From NCBI RefSeq assembly GCF_014649695.1, contig NZ_BMTN01000019.1, positions 62,001 through 126,000 of the forward strand: DNA of 64,000 bases, written 5' to 3'. Positions within the stretch are counted from its first letter, which is position 1. Every line of letters begins with the position of its first letter. Shown one piece after another: positions 41,848-51,062 of the stretch. Below the pieces are notes generated by a model. It had not been told where the DNA came from, ran no database searches, and saw nothing but the letters and a program-made list of their open reading frames with translations. The position numbers and the translations under genes were made by a program. The stretch is from Streptomyces kurssanovii. Its GTDB lineage: Bacteria; Actinomycetota; Actinomycetes; Streptomycetales; Streptomycetaceae.

Positions 41848-43494
41848 CTACAGCTGCGTGACGTCGAGCTCGCCGTCCGCGAACTGCCTACGGATGACCT
41901 TCTTGTCGAACTTGCCCACGCTCGTCTTCGGTACCGCGTGAACAACCGCCCAGCGCTCCGGGAGCTGCCACTTGGCGATCTTCCCGGCGAGGAACGTCTT
42001 GAGCGTCTCGTAGTCCGCGGTCGACCCCTCCTTCAGCACCACGGTCGCCAGCGGCCGCTCGCCCCACTTGTCGTCGGGCACGGCGACGACCGCCGCCTCC
42101 GCCACCTCGGGGTGTGCCATGAGGGCGTTCTCGAGCTCGACGCTGGAGATCCACTCGCCGCCCGACTTGATGACGTCCTTGGCCCGGTCGGTCAGGGTCA
42201 GGAAGCCGTCGGGGCTGATCACACCGACGTCGCCGGTCTTCAGCCAGCCGTCCTCGCTGAACTTGTCCTCGGGGCGGAAGTCCTCGCCGCCCGCACCGCC
42301 GTAGTACGCACCCGCGATCCAGGCTCCGCGCACCTCCAGCTCACCGGCCGACTCGCCGTCCCACGGCAGGATGTCGCCGCCGGGGCCGACCAGCCGCCCC
42401 TCGACGCCTGCCGGGAAGCGGCCCTGCGTGATGCGGTACGGCCACTCCTCCTCGGCCGTCAGACCGGCCGGCGGGTGGGCCATGGTGCCGAGCGGGGACG
42501 TCTCGGTCATGCCCCAGGCCTGACAGAGCCGCACGCCGAGCTTGTCGTACGCCTCCATGAGGGAGGGCGGGCAGGCTGCACCGCCGATGGTGACCTGCGT
42601 CATGGAGCTCAGGTCGCGGGGGTTCGCGGTCACCTCCGCGAGCAGGCCCTGCCAGATCGTCGGGACCGCCGCGGCGTGCTGGGGCTTCTCACGCTCGATC
42701 ATCTCGGCCAGCGGGGCCGGCTGGAGGAAACGGTCCGGCATCAGCATGTTGATGCCGGTCATGAACGTGGCGTGCGGGAGTCCCCAGGCGTTCACATGGA
42801 ACTGCGGGACGACCACCAGGGTGGTGTCCTTGTCGGTCAGGCCCATCGACTCGGCCATGTTGACCTGCATGGAGTGCAGGTAGATCGAACGGTGGGAGTA
42901 GACGACGCCCTTGGGGTCGCCCGTGGTGCCGGAGGTGTAACACATGGCGGCGGCGGCGCGCTCGTCCAGCTCGGGCCAGTCGTACGTGGTCGGGCGGCCG
43001 GCGATCAGCTCCTCGTACTCGTGGACCTGCGCCTCCGTGTCGGCGAGGAGGGACCGGTCGCCCGGGCCGGAGACGACGATGTGCTCGATCGTCGGCAGAT
43101 GCGGCAGCAGCGGCGCCAGAAGCGGCAGGAGCGAACCGTTGACGATCACGGCGCGGTCCGCGGCGTGATTGACGATCCAGACCAGCTGCTCGGCGGGCAG
43201 CCGCAGGTTGAGCGTGTGGAGCACGGCGCCCATGGAGGGGATCGCGAAGTACGCCTCCACATGCTCGGCGTTGTTCCACATGAGGGTGGCGACTCTCTGG
43301 TCACCGTCTATGCCGAGCTCGTCGCGCAGGGCGTTGGCCAGCTGGGTGGCCCGGCGGCCTGCTTCCGCGAAACTGCGCCGCTGCGGCTCGGGCTCTCCGG
43401 TCCAGGTGGTGATCTGCGATTTCCCGTGGATCGTCATCCCATGCTGGAGGATGCGGGTCACAGTCAGCGGTACGTCCTGCATGGTGCTCAGCAC
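41848..43494 (-). CDS. Long-chain fatty acid CoA ligase (AMP-binding family)
   Basis: A 548-residue adenylate-forming enzyme activating a fatty acid with ATP and CoA. The P-loop-like motif is [18 protein letters not shown]. Further core motifs are [68 protein letters not shown] and the catalytic Lys region [16 protein letters not shown] 43494 follows GGAGG by five bases. A 7-base-arm palindrome lies in its upstream region (43554-43571), a likely repressor site. Confidence 0.95.
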   Translation of the reverse strand: MLSTMQDVPLTVTRILQHGMTIHGKSQITTWTGEPEPQRRSFAEAGRRATQLANALRDELGIDGDQRVATLMWNNAEHVEAYFAIPSMGAVLHTLNLRLPAEQLVWIVNHAADRAVIVNGSLLPLLAPLLPHLPTIEHIVVSGPGDRSLLADTEAQVHEYEELIAGRPTTYDWPELDERAAAAMCYTSGTTGDPKGVVYSHRSIYLHSMQVNMAESMGLTDKDTTLVVVPQFHVNAWGLPHATFMTGINMLMPDRFLQPAPLAEMIEREKPQHAAAVPTIWQGLLAEVTANPRDLSSMTQVTIGGAACPPSLMEAYDKLGVRLCQAWGMTETSPLGTMAHPPAGLTAEEEWPYRITQGRFPAGVEGRLVGPGGDILPWDGESAGELEVRGAWIAGAYYGGAGGEDFRPEDKFSEDGWLKTGDVGVISPDGFLTLTDRAKDVIKSGGEWISSVELENALMAHPEVAEAAVVAVPDDKWGERPLATVVLKEGSTADYETLKTFLAGKIAKWQLPERWAVVHAVPKTSVGKFDKKVIRRQFADGELDVTQL

Positions 43495-43553
43495 GGCGTC
43501 CTCCCGGTGGGCGCGTTGCGCTACGTGGCAGAAAAGGTGGGAAGATTCTGCGC

Positions 43554-43571
43554 ACATACCACGCGGTATGT
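43554..43571 (-). promoter_or_regulatory. Palindromic operator upstream of the acyl-CoA ligase
   Basis: ACATACC-ACGC-GGTATGT, perfect 7-base arms, 60 bases upstream of the start codon. The form is typical of TetR-family sites controlling fatty-acid activation genes; the regulator is not encoded next to it. Confidence 0.5.
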
Positions 43572-43746
43572 CACTACCCGGAGGTAATGAATCGTCGTAC
43601 ATCACCGCGCAGCACCGCACAGCACCGCACACGAACCGGCCGAACGCGGGCGACCGGGATGCGGGAGGCACCCGGGCGACTGCCGACGCGTGCCGGATGG
43701 TGCGGCCGGGCAGGGGTCGTCGGAGACCGGTCGGCAGGGGCCGATC

Positions 43747-44301
43747 TCAGCGGACCGGTGACAGCTCCGGATCCTCGCGGAGCTTCCCCAGCGCCCGGGA
43801 CACGGCGCTCTTGACCGTACCGATCGACACCCCGAGCACCTCCGCCGTCTGGGCCTCGCTCAGATCCTCGTAGTAGCGGAGCACGACCATCGCTCGCTGG
43901 CGGTCCGGCAGCTTCATCACCGCGCGCCACATCGCGTCGTGCAGCACCTGCTGCTCGGCCGGGTCGGTGGGCGGAACCGTTGCCGGCTCGGGCAGCTCGT
44001 CGCAGACGAACTCGTCCACCTTGCGCTTGCGCCACTGCGACGTCCGCGTGTTCAGCAGTGCCCGGCGGACGTAGCCGTCGAGCGCCCGGTGGTCCTCGAT
44101 CCGCTCCCAGGCGACATACGTCTTGGTCAGCGCCGTCTGCAGCAGATCCTCCGCGTCGCTCACGTTCGACGTCAGCGAACGGGCGGTGCGCAGCAGCACG
44201 GGTCCCCGCGCCTGGACGTACGACGAGAAGGAGGCGTAGGGCGTGTACGACGGCATCGGCGCGGCGGCCTTGGAAGCGCTCGTACAGACTGGCGTGGTCA
44301 T
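43747..44301 (-). CDS. SigE-family RNA polymerase sigma factor
   Basis: A 184-residue ECF-like sigma factor of the actinobacterial SigE-family class. Region 2: LLRTARSLTSNVSDAEDLLQTALTKTYVAWERIEDHRALDGYVRRALLNTRTSQWRKRKV. Region 4: LPDRQRAMVVLRYYEDLSEAQTAEVLGVSIGTVKSAVSRALGKLRE. No anti-sigma gene is adjacent. ATG 44301 follows CTAGCGTTGAGCC without a clear ribosome site. It lies upstream of, and codirectional with, the acyl-CoA ligase, separated by about 250 bases. Confidence 0.93.
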   Translation of the reverse strand: MTTPVCTSASKAAAPMPSYTPYASFSSYVQARGPVLLRTARSLTSNVSDAEDLLQTALTKTYVAWERIEDHRALDGYVRRALLNTRTSQWRKRKVDEFVCDELPEPATVPPTDPAEQQVLHDAMWRAVMKLPDRQRAMVVLRYYEDLSEAQTAEVLGVSIGTVKSAVSRALGKLREDPELSPVR

Positions 44302-44424
44302 GGCTCAACGCTAGGAGCGCACCCCGCCGTCGCGGATCGGCCCCAGGTCCCGAAGCGTTGTCCCCCTCAGGTTGTAGGGGCGCCGCGGGCTCCACCTCCT
44401 GAAGGTGGAGGACACCCTCAGGGG

Positions 44425-45594
44425 CTACTCACCGTCGGCCCCGAGAACCAGCCCTGAGGTGGGCACGCCCGTGCCCGCGGTGACCAGGGCCCTGGCCGCT
44501 CCGGGTATCTGGTTCACCGCCGTGCCGCGAATCTGTCTGACCGCCTCGGCGATGCCGTTCATCCCGTGCAGATACGCCTCTCCCAGCTGCCCTCCATGAG
44601 TGTTGAGCGGCAGGACGTCCGACGCCACGAACGCGGCGCCCTCCCCTGGCTTGCAGAAGCCGAACTCCTCGAGCTGCATGAGCACGAACGGCGTGAAGTG
44701 GTCGTAGACGATCCCCACGTCGATGTCTTTCGGGGCGAGCCCCGAGGTCCGCCACAACTGCCGGGCGACGACTCCCATCTCGGGGAGGCCGGTGAGGTCG
44801 TCGCGGTAGAAGCTGGTCATCTGCTCCTGCGCCCTGCCCGCTCCCTGGGCGGCGGCGAGGATCACGGCGGGCGGCCGCCGCAGGTCGCGTGCCCGCTCGA
44901 CACCGGTGACGACGACCGCCTGGCCGCCGTCGGTCTCCTGGCAGCAGTCCAGCAGCCGCAGCGGCTCGACCGTCCAGCGGGAGGCGGCGTGATCCTCCAG
45001 GGTGATGGGGCGGCCGTAGAAGTACGCGGCGGGGTTGGTGGCCGCGTGACGTCGCCCGGTGACTGCGACATGGCCGAACGCCTCCGGCGACAGTCCGTAG
45101 GCGTACAGGTAGCGCTGGGCGGCCATAGCCACCCACGATGCGGGCGTGAGCAGCCCGAACGGGAGATTCCAGCCGAGCGCGGCGCCTTCCGCGGACGGCT
45201 CCCTGTGCTGAACACCGGAACCGAAGCGCCGCCCGGACCGCTCGTTGAAGGCCCGGTAGCAGACGACGACCTCCGCGATGCCCGCGGCGACCGCCAGTGC
45301 CGCCTGCTGCACGGTCGCACAGGCCGCGCCGCCGCCGTAATGGACGCGCGAGAAGAACGACAGCTCTCCGATGCCGGCGGCCTGCGCGACCGTGATCTCT
45401 GGGTTGGTGTCCATCGTGAAAGTCACCATGCCGTCGACGTCCGCGGGGGAGAGGCCCGCGTCGTCCAGCGCGGCACGCACGGCCTCGGCGGCGAGCCTCA
45501 GCTCGCTGCGGCCGGAGTTCTTCGAGAACTCGGTCGCCCCGATACCGACGACGGCCGCCCTCCCGCCGAGGGCGTCCTTCTCACGGATGCTCAT
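44425..45594 (-). CDS. Thiolase-fold lipid-transfer protein (Ltp2-like aldolase type)
   Basis: A 389-residue thiolase-superfamily protein: AAVVGIGATEFSKNSGRSELRLAAEAVRAALDDAGLSPADVDG at the start, RVHYGGGAACATVQQAALAVAAG in the nucleophile region, and PLNTHGGQLGEAYLHGMNGIAEAVRQIRG near the end. Proteins labelled sterol carrier/lipid-transfer in actinobacteria include Ltp2, an aldolase acting on steroid side-chain CoA thioesters together with a ChsH2-type DUF35 partner. Its start overlaps the stop of the upstream DUF35/MaoC fusion by four bases (ATGA), matching that partnership. Confidence 0.9.
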   Translation of the reverse strand: MSIREKDALGGRAAVVGIGATEFSKNSGRSELRLAAEAVRAALDDAGLSPADVDGMVTFTMDTNPEITVAQAAGIGELSFFSRVHYGGGAACATVQQAALAVAAGIAEVVVCYRAFNERSGRRFGSGVQHREPSAEGAALGWNLPFGLLTPASWVAMAAQRYLYAYGLSPEAFGHVAVTGRRHAATNPAAYFYGRPITLEDHAASRWTVEPLRLLDCCQETDGGQAVVVTGVERARDLRRPPAVILAAAQGAGRAQEQMTSFYRDDLTGLPEMGVVARQLWRTSGLAPKDIDVGIVYDHFTPFVLMQLEEFGFCKPGEGAAFVASDVLPLNTHGGQLGEAYLHGMNGIAEAVRQIRGTAVNQIPGAARALVTAGTGVPTSGLVLGADGE

Positions 45595-46988
45595 ACGGCG
45601 GCCTCCGGAATCGTCACCGTCACCGTGCCGGTGACGTGATTGCCGAGGCTGTTGGCGCCGACGACCCGCACCTCGGCGGTCGTTCCCTCCAGCACGCCGA
45701 TCGTGCCGCTCAGCACCATCGTGTCTCCCGGGTGGTTGGGGGCGCCGAGCCGTATGGACACCTTGCGCAGGACGGCGTGTGCCCCGAAGAAGTCGGTGAT
45801 GTACCGACCGACCAGACCGTTGGTCGTCAGGATGTTCATGAAGATGTCCGGCGACCCCTTCTCCTTGGCGATCTCCGCGTCGTGGTGCACATCCTGGAAG
45901 TCGCGTGAGGCGATGGCTCCCGCGACGATCAACGTGCGCGTGACGGGGACGGCCAGCGAAGGCAGGGCCGCTCCGACGCGCAGGGCGGAGGACGGATCCG
46001 GGCGGAGGTCATGGCCGGGGGCCGGATCGGGGCCGGCGACCGGGCCAGGTGCTCTGTCCGGAGCCCCGTCGGGCTTCGAGAAGTCCGTGTCGGCCGACGC
46101 GCCTGACACTCCCCGGAACACGGGAAGCTCGTACTCCCCGCCCACACCGAGGAATTCGAGCTCGACCGGCATACCGATGCGCACCTTGTCGGGCGGCACA
46201 CCCACGATGTTGCTGACCATCCGCACACCCTCGGCCAGTTCGATCAGCCCCACCGCGAACGGCGGGTCGAACGCCGGGAACGGCGGGTGATGCATGACCA
46301 CATACGAGAAGACGCTTCCCGAGCCGCTCGCCTCCAGGGTGTCCCATTGAGGCGAACCACAGGCTCCGCATCCCGGCAGCCAGGGAAACCGTGGCTCCCC
46401 GCATCCGCCGCAGCGCTGAATGAGCAGTCGGCGCTGGGCCACGCCCTCCCAGAAACCGGCGTTGTCCCTGTTGATCACCGGACGCGGCCGGCCGTCCTTC
46501 GGTTTCCGGATCCTGGGTGCGTACTTCAGGACCCGGAAGCGGTGCCTCCCTGCCGGCTCCCCACCTGCCCGCACGTCCATCCGCGTGGTGATGAAGTAGC
46601 CGGTCCCGAGCTTGGTCGTCTTGCGCTCCGACACGGACTCGATCACCGAGTCGAAGGTGATCCGGTCGCCCGGACATAACGGCCGGAGATACTCCTGCTC
46701 GCAGTCCGTCGCCACCACCGAGGTGCACCCGGCCTCGTCGAGCAGCCCGAACAGTTCATCCTGCGCCACACTGCGGCCGGCGTGACCCGACAGACCGCCC
46801 ATCGTCCATGCCTGGAGCATGGTCGGCGGAGCGACGGCGCCCGGCCCGGCATAGGCGGGGTGCGTGTCCCCCATCGCCTCGCACCAGTGCCTGATCATCG
46901 GCTCGTTGACCAGGTCCTTGCCCACGCCGGAGAGTGTGGTGCCCCGCCCCTCGTACGTCCTCAGTCGTGCGTACAGACCGTCGGTCAC
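45591..46988 (-). CDS. MaoC-DUF35-MaoC fusion (ChsH1/ChsH2-like hydratase)
   Basis: A 465-residue fusion. Residues 1-160 are a FAS1-type MaoC N-terminal domain (VGKDLVNEPMIRHWCEAMGDTHPAY). Residues 175-300 are DUF35, with a zinc ribbon (C193, C196, C207, C210) and an OB fold (GSGSVFSYVVMHHPPFPAF). A Pro/Asp linker (300-335) leads to a second MaoC hot-dog domain (345-465; D363/H368 in SRDFQDVHHDAEIAK). In steroid catabolism the hydratase ChsH1 pairs with ChsH2, and Ltp2 acts next; here these functions are fused and overlap the Ltp gene. GTG 46988 follows GGGGGAGAG. The substrate is not certain; other acyl-CoA side chains are possible. Confidence 0.9.
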   Translation of the reverse strand: MTDGLYARLRTYEGRGTTLSGVGKDLVNEPMIRHWCEAMGDTHPAYAGPGAVAPPTMLQAWTMGGLSGHAGRSVAQDELFGLLDEAGCTSVVATDCEQEYLRPLCPGDRITFDSVIESVSERKTTKLGTGYFITTRMDVRAGGEPAGRHRFRVLKYAPRIRKPKDGRPRPVINRDNAGFWEGVAQRRLLIQRCGGCGEPRFPWLPGCGACGSPQWDTLEASGSGSVFSYVVMHHPPFPAFDPPFAVGLIELAEGVRMVSNIVGVPPDKVRIGMPVELEFLGVGGEYELPVFRGVSGASADTDFSKPDGAPDRAPGPVAGPDPAPGHDLRPDPSSALRVGAALPSLAVPVTRTLIVAGAIASRDFQDVHHDAEIAKEKGSPDIFMNILTTNGLVGRYITDFFGAHAVLRKVSIRLGAPNHPGDTMVLSGTIGVLEGTTAEVRVVGANSLGNHVTGTVTVTIPEAAV

Positions 46989-47327
46989 CTCTCCCCCTTC
47001 TTCTTCATGCGCGTCGCATCGCACGCCACGGTCTCCGCTGCAGTCACTCACCCTTCCCCCCGAGGTGGTGATCCGCGCGGCCTCCGATGGCCCCTGCCTC
47101 CTTAGGCTCCGCCGGGCTTTCGCATATACGTGAACCACTGATTCTGAATCTGACTGTCCGTCAGCTTTTCGCCTCTGTCAAGGTCATGCGGCCGGACGGC
47201 CCGGACGACGCCCCCACGCCCGCGGGCCGCCACGCCCCACCTTGAGCCCATCCGGGCGACGGCGCCCCCAAGCGCCGTCGCCCAGACCGTCGTCGTCCCC
47301 CAGCTCACGTTCCCCTCGGGCCGGCCG
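46989..47327. other. Intergenic region, candidate regulatory palindrome
   Basis: 339 bases between the fusion gene promoter side and the end of the small secreted gene. An AT-richer patch at 47120-47180 contains the imperfect palindrome CTGAC-TGTCC-GTCAG (47150-47164), a possible repressor site for the MaoC-DUF35/Ltp operon. No coding sequence is supported. Confidence 0.4.
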
Positions 47328-47633
47328 TCACCACAGTGGCGAGAAGTTCACGGTGACGTTGTCCTGGTCGATGACCGTGAAGCCCATCCCGTTGACGCCG
47401 GCGGTATTGCTTTGATTGCTCACCCCCGATCCGGTCGCGACCTGTTGAGTGGTGGACGAGTTGCCGAAGTTGGCGCCACCGACGCCGCTGCCGGTCGTGG
47501 TCGCCACCGACACGTTCGACCCGTCGTCCCCGAAGCCGCCGTTGTCGGCGTGGGCCACCCCGCCGAGGAGCGCGACCGTGAGAGGCAGGGCGGCCGCGAC
47601 GGCGAGAACGCGGGCGGAACGGATACTTGCCAT
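47328..47633 (-). CDS. Small secreted Asn/Gly/Thr-rich protein
   Basis: A 101-residue exported protein. ATG 47633 follows GGAGGAAATGAC. The signal peptide is ASIRSARVLAVAAALPLTVALLGGVAHA. The mature 73 residues have no Cys and are rich in Asn, Gly, Ser, Thr and Val (VSVATTTGSGVGGANFGNSS, then TTQQVATGSGVSNQSNTAGVNG), ending in TVIDQDNVTVNFSPLW. The alternating polar composition with Asn/Gln steps suggests a beta-structured surface or amyloid-like protein. It is neither a chaplin (no paired Cys) nor a clear rodlin. Divergent from the primase-like gene. Confidence 0.85.
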   Translation of the reverse strand: MASIRSARVLAVAAALPLTVALLGGVAHADNGGFGDDGSNVSVATTTGSGVGGANFGNSSTTQQVATGSGVSNQSNTAGVNGMGFTVIDQDNVTVNFSPLW

Positions 47634-47938
47634 GTCATTTCCTCCATGTACCGGAACTGCACAAGTGCTTCGGTTTCCGGGGCGGTTGGCCTGCCGCACC
47701 CGGCTCGATCACGACGTCGCGAGATCAGATTGCCCACGCGATCCACCACCAATCACCCCGCTAGGTGCGGTTCGCTCGCAAGCGTGAGGACTTGTCGATA
47801 AACCATCTTCCTGCCCGAAGATCGACCGATTGGCACCACTGCTTCCGGGACGGGCGCCGCAAGAGGCGATACGATTCGGCAACTTTTGCGCCATATCTCC
47901 ACCTTCCCTTCGTCGAACGTCTGTACGAAAATGGATTC

Positions 47939-48808
47939 ATGGCCATCACCGACCGGCAGACCGCCACCCTGGCCCTCGCCCACGCCCTCTCCGCCGCTGA
48001 GCGTGGGCTCCCCGTCATCCCCCTGTCCGCGACGAAGCTCCCCGCCCTGCGCTCCCCCCATCGCGGCGACCCACAACCGGTCCTGTGCCGGGGCGAATGC
48101 GGTCTCCCCGGACATGGGGTCCACGACGCGACCACCGACCCCGCCGCTGTACGCGCCCTCTTCGCGGCCGCTCCCTGGGCCACGGGCTACGGCATCGCCT
48201 GCGGCCGTCCGCCGCACCACCTGATCGGCATCGATCTCGACACCAAGTCCTCGACCGACTCGATGGCGGAACTGCAGCATCTGGCGCTGCGCCACCTGTT
48301 CACCATCCCGGAGACGGTCACCGTCCTCACGCCGAGCGGCGGCCGGCACCTCTGGCTGACGGGGCCGCCCGACACCGTCGTGCCCAACTCGGCGAGCCGG
48401 CTCGCCCCCGGCATAGACGTCCGCGGCACCGGCGGATACCTCGTCGGCCCCGGCTCGGTCACCGCCAACGGCGCGTACCGCATCGCCCCCGGCACGGCCC
48501 ACCTCGCGCCGGCGCCCTGCCCCCGCGCACTCCTGCGCCTGATCACGCCCCCTACGCGCACCCGTTCCCACGCCGGTTCACCACACGGCCAAGGGCACGG
48601 CCTGGTCCAGTTCGTCCTCGCGGCGCAGGAAGGACAGCGGAACACCCGGCTGTTCTGGGCGGCATGCCGCGCCTATGAGAACGGCCTCGGCGACTCCCTG
48701 ACGGAAGCCCTCACCGACGCGGCGGTCCGCGCCGGCCTCACTGAACGCGAGGCCCGCACCACGATCGCCTCCGCCGACCGCCTCACGTCGAACCGCGGCA
48801 TCCTCTGA
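47939..48808 (+). CDS. Bifunctional DNA primase/polymerase-like (Prim-Pol) protein, acid pair intact
   Basis: A 289-residue protein with the archaeo-eukaryotic primase Prim-Pol fold. Blocks are GLPVIPLSATKLPALRSPH, then CGLPGHGVHDATTDPAAVRALF, ATGYGIACGRPPHHLIGIDLDTK (the metal-binding D-x-D is present) and TPSGGRHLWLTGP, then a helical C-terminus. Such stand-alone domains occur on plasmids, phages and as multiple chromosomal copies in Streptomyces; a chromosomal role is unknown. ATG 47939 has only a weak ribosome site. An unrelated, degenerate relative is at 54983-55747. Confidence 0.88.
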   Translation: MAITDRQTATLALAHALSAAERGLPVIPLSATKLPALRSPHRGDPQPVLCRGECGLPGHGVHDATTDPAAVRALFAAAPWATGYGIACGRPPHHLIGIDLDTKSSTDSMAELQHLALRHLFTIPETVTVLTPSGGRHLWLTGPPDTVVPNSASRLAPGIDVRGTGGYLVGPGSVTANGAYRIAPGTAHLAPAPCPRALLRLITPPTRTRSHAGSPHGQGHGLVQFVLAAQEGQRNTRLFWAACRAYENGLGDSLTEALTDAAVRAGLTEREARTTIASADRLTSNRGIL

Positions 48809-48924
48809 CCGCGGTCTGTCCGGAACCGTCCCGGCATTGCGTGGCCTGCCGGCGATCGCGGTACCGCTTCAATCGCCACCACCGGCCCGGTTCCACCGGC
48901 GCAGGGTGCAACGATGAACACGAA

Positions 48925-48953
48925 GGGCGCGGCTCCGAACCGGAGCCGCGCCC
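48925..48953 (-). terminator. Terminator of tRNA-Ser(TGA)
   Basis: Stem GGGCGCGGCTCCG with CGGAGCCGCGCCC, 30 bases 3' of the tRNA on the minus strand. Confidence 0.7.
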
Positions 48954-48982
48954 TCTCACCTGCAACTTCTCTGACCTTCAAG

Positions 48983-49067
48983 CGGTGGGTGTGGGATTTG
49001 AACCCACGGTGACTCTCGCCACGACGGTTTTCAAGACCGTTCCCTTAGGCCGCTCGGGCAACCCACC
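48983..49067 (-). tRNA. tRNA-Ser (anticodon TGA)
   Basis: Class II tRNA: acceptor GGTGGGT with ACCCACC, discriminator G, anticodon loop CTTGAAA giving TGA, long variable arm, T-loop TTCAAAT. CCA is not encoded. Together with the GGA, CGA and GCT genes it completes the serine set in this window. Confidence 0.96.
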
Positions 49068-49173
49068 CACGCCCCGCCTCACCTGCTGCGGAGCGGGCTA
49101 CAGACTACCGGGCCCGAGTCGTCGGGCGCAGCAGCGTTCCGGGGACGGGTGGGAGGTTCCGGGGAGAGCGGGG

Positions 49174-50718
49174 TCAGCTGTCGCCCTTGCGTTCGCCCAG
49201 GACGAGCTCCACCTTGTGGGACTCTCCGTCCCGTTCGTAGGTCATCGTGACCTTGTCGCCCGGCTTCTTGGTCCAGATCTCGCTGATCAGCGAGGGGCCG
49301 CTGTCGATCGGCTTGCCGTTGAACGTGGTGATGACGTCACCCGGCTTGAGCCCGGCCTTCGCCGCCGGTCCGTCCGGAGTCACCGCCGGAGCGCCGCCGG
49401 AGCCCTCGTCGGTGATCCGGGCGCCCGAGCCCTGGGCCGACATGTCGACCGTCGCGCCGATGACCGGGTAGACCGGCTGGCCCGTCTTGATGAGCTGCTC
49501 GGCGACCGTCTTGGCCTGGTTGATCGGGATGGCGAACCCGAGGCCGATGGAGCCGGCCTGGGTCTGGCCGAAGCCGCCGTTGCCCGCCGACTGGATGGCC
49601 GAATTGATGCCGATGACCGCGCCGCGCGAGTCCAGCAAGGGGCCGCCGGAGTTGCCCGGGTTGATCGACGCGTCGGTCTGCAGCGCGCTCATGTAGGAGT
49701 TGCTGCCGCTGGACCCGTCGCCGGAGGCGACCGGCCGGTTCTTGGCGCTGATGATTCCGGTGGTGACGGTGTTCGACAGCCCGAAGGGTGCGCCGATGGC
49801 GATGGTCGGGTCGCCGACCGCGACCTTCTCCGAGTCGCCGAGGGCCAGCGGGTCGACGCCGGAGGGGGCGTTCTTCAGCTTGAGGACGGCCACGTCGTAG
49901 CCCTGCGCCCGGCCCACGACCTCGGCGTCGTACTTCTTGCCGTTGGAGAAGATCGCCGACAGGGTGCCGCCCTCCGCGGCGGAGGCGACCACATGGTTGT
50001 TGGTGAGGATGTGGCCCTCCTTGTCGTAGACGAAGCCGGTGCCCGTTCCGCCCTCGCCCTCACCTTCGGATCCTTCGATGCCGCCGCCACCCGACTTGGC
50101 TTCGATGGTGACCACGCTGGGCAGTGCGCTCGCGGCGACCGCGGCGACCGTGCCCGGGTCGCGCTTGAGGTCCTGCGGGCTGGCCGCGGAGACTGTGGTC
50201 GAGCTGGAGCTGTCGTCGGCGCGCTCGGCCGCCCAGTAGCCGAGGCCGCCGCCGACACCGCCCGCGACGAGCGCCGCGGCGAGCACGGTGGCCGCCAGCC
50301 CGCCCGCGCGCCGGCGCCGGGGTTCGTGCGCCGGGACCGGCGCGCCCCAGGCGGGTCCGCCGCCGCTGCCGCCTCCGTAAGAGGGGAGCGTGGGCGGCGG
50401 CGGGGGCCAGTTCGCGCCGGCGTGCTGCGCACCCGCGGGAGCGGCGGCGGGAGGTGCCGGCGCCTCCCCTTCGTGGCCGGGGACCGGTGCTGCGGCAGGC
50501 TCGGGCCGCGGGGCATGGCCGGGCTGCTCGGCCGAGGCCGCCGGCTCATGGGCCGGCGGCGCGGGGTGGGAGGGGACAGGAGCGGAGGGGGAACCGGCGG
50601 TCGCGTCCTGCGGCCCCTCTCCGGGCCCAGGAGACGTCGATCCCTCGGGAGCGGCGCCCGGCACAGGAGGTACGGACGGGGCGGCAGGAACCGCGTTGCC
50701 CTCGTTCTCGGTGCTCAC
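49174..50718 (-). CDS. HtrA/DegP-like membrane serine protease with PDZ domain
   Basis: A 514-residue protein. A disordered Pro/Ala/Gly-rich cytoplasmic segment (1-135) precedes one transmembrane helix (about 138-163, AGGLAATVLAAALVAGGVGGGLGYW). The extracellular trypsin-like domain has His in GHILTNNHVV, Asp in YDVAVLKL and Ser in DASINPGNSGGPLLD. A PDZ domain follows (PDGPAAKAGLKPGDVITTFNGKPID). GTG 50718 follows GGAGAAAGAG. Role: quality control of secreted proteins, usually induced by secretion stress. Confidence 0.95.
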   Translation of the reverse strand: MSTENEGNAVPAAPSVPPVPGAAPEGSTSPGPGEGPQDATAGSPSAPVPSHPAPPAHEPAASAEQPGHAPRPEPAAAPVPGHEGEAPAPPAAAPAGAQHAGANWPPPPPTLPSYGGGSGGGPAWGAPVPAHEPRRRRAGGLAATVLAAALVAGGVGGGLGYWAAERADDSSSSTTVSAASPQDLKRDPGTVAAVAASALPSVVTIEAKSGGGGIEGSEGEGEGGTGTGFVYDKEGHILTNNHVVASAAEGGTLSAIFSNGKKYDAEVVGRAQGYDVAVLKLKNAPSGVDPLALGDSEKVAVGDPTIAIGAPFGLSNTVTTGIISAKNRPVASGDGSSGSNSYMSALQTDASINPGNSGGPLLDSRGAVIGINSAIQSAGNGGFGQTQAGSIGLGFAIPINQAKTVAEQLIKTGQPVYPVIGATVDMSAQGSGARITDEGSGGAPAVTPDGPAAKAGLKPGDVITTFNGKPIDSGPSLISEIWTKKPGDKVTMTYERDGESHKVELVLGERKGDS

Positions 50719-51062
50719 AGCTCTTTCTCCTCAGGTTCCACGTCGGTCTCCGGCGAGCGGCGGGGTCCGCACGGGCCGGCAGTACGTCACGTCATTACTT
50801 CCGCTGTGCAGGTGTCCGCGGCCAGCTTTTCCCACTGCACGTCAGGCCACTGTAAGCAGGACCTGTGCGTATTCCGGCAATCCTTTACTTCCGACAATAA
50901 GGGCGCACTTCCACGGCGCCCTCCGGGGTCGTTCCGTCGGGTCGTTCCCAGCGGGTCCTCCCCGACGGAACGGCTCTCCTCACTGACCGCGTCCACACCG
51001 GTGCCGGCCCTTCTCCGGCACCCTGCACGCCGCCTACCCCGCGGCGATGACACCATGACGCG
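50719..51062. other. Divergent promoter region of the HtrA and GDPD genes
   Basis: 344 bases with no supported coding sequence. It contains an AT-richer stretch near 50870-50905 (TTCCGGCAATCCTTTACTTCCG, broken by CGACAATAAG) that may hold the htrA promoter; no confident -35/-10 was assigned. Confidence 0.35.

Noticed and set aside
40225-43587. 1120-codon plus-strand frame spanning the end of the giant PAS gene and the acyl-CoA ligase
   Set aside because: Runs out of frame or antisense through two clear genes; no domain can be recognised.
47328-47633. Chaplin or rodlin
   Set aside because: No chaplin Cys pair or hydrophobic chaplin core, and the rodlin sequence pattern is not convincingly present.
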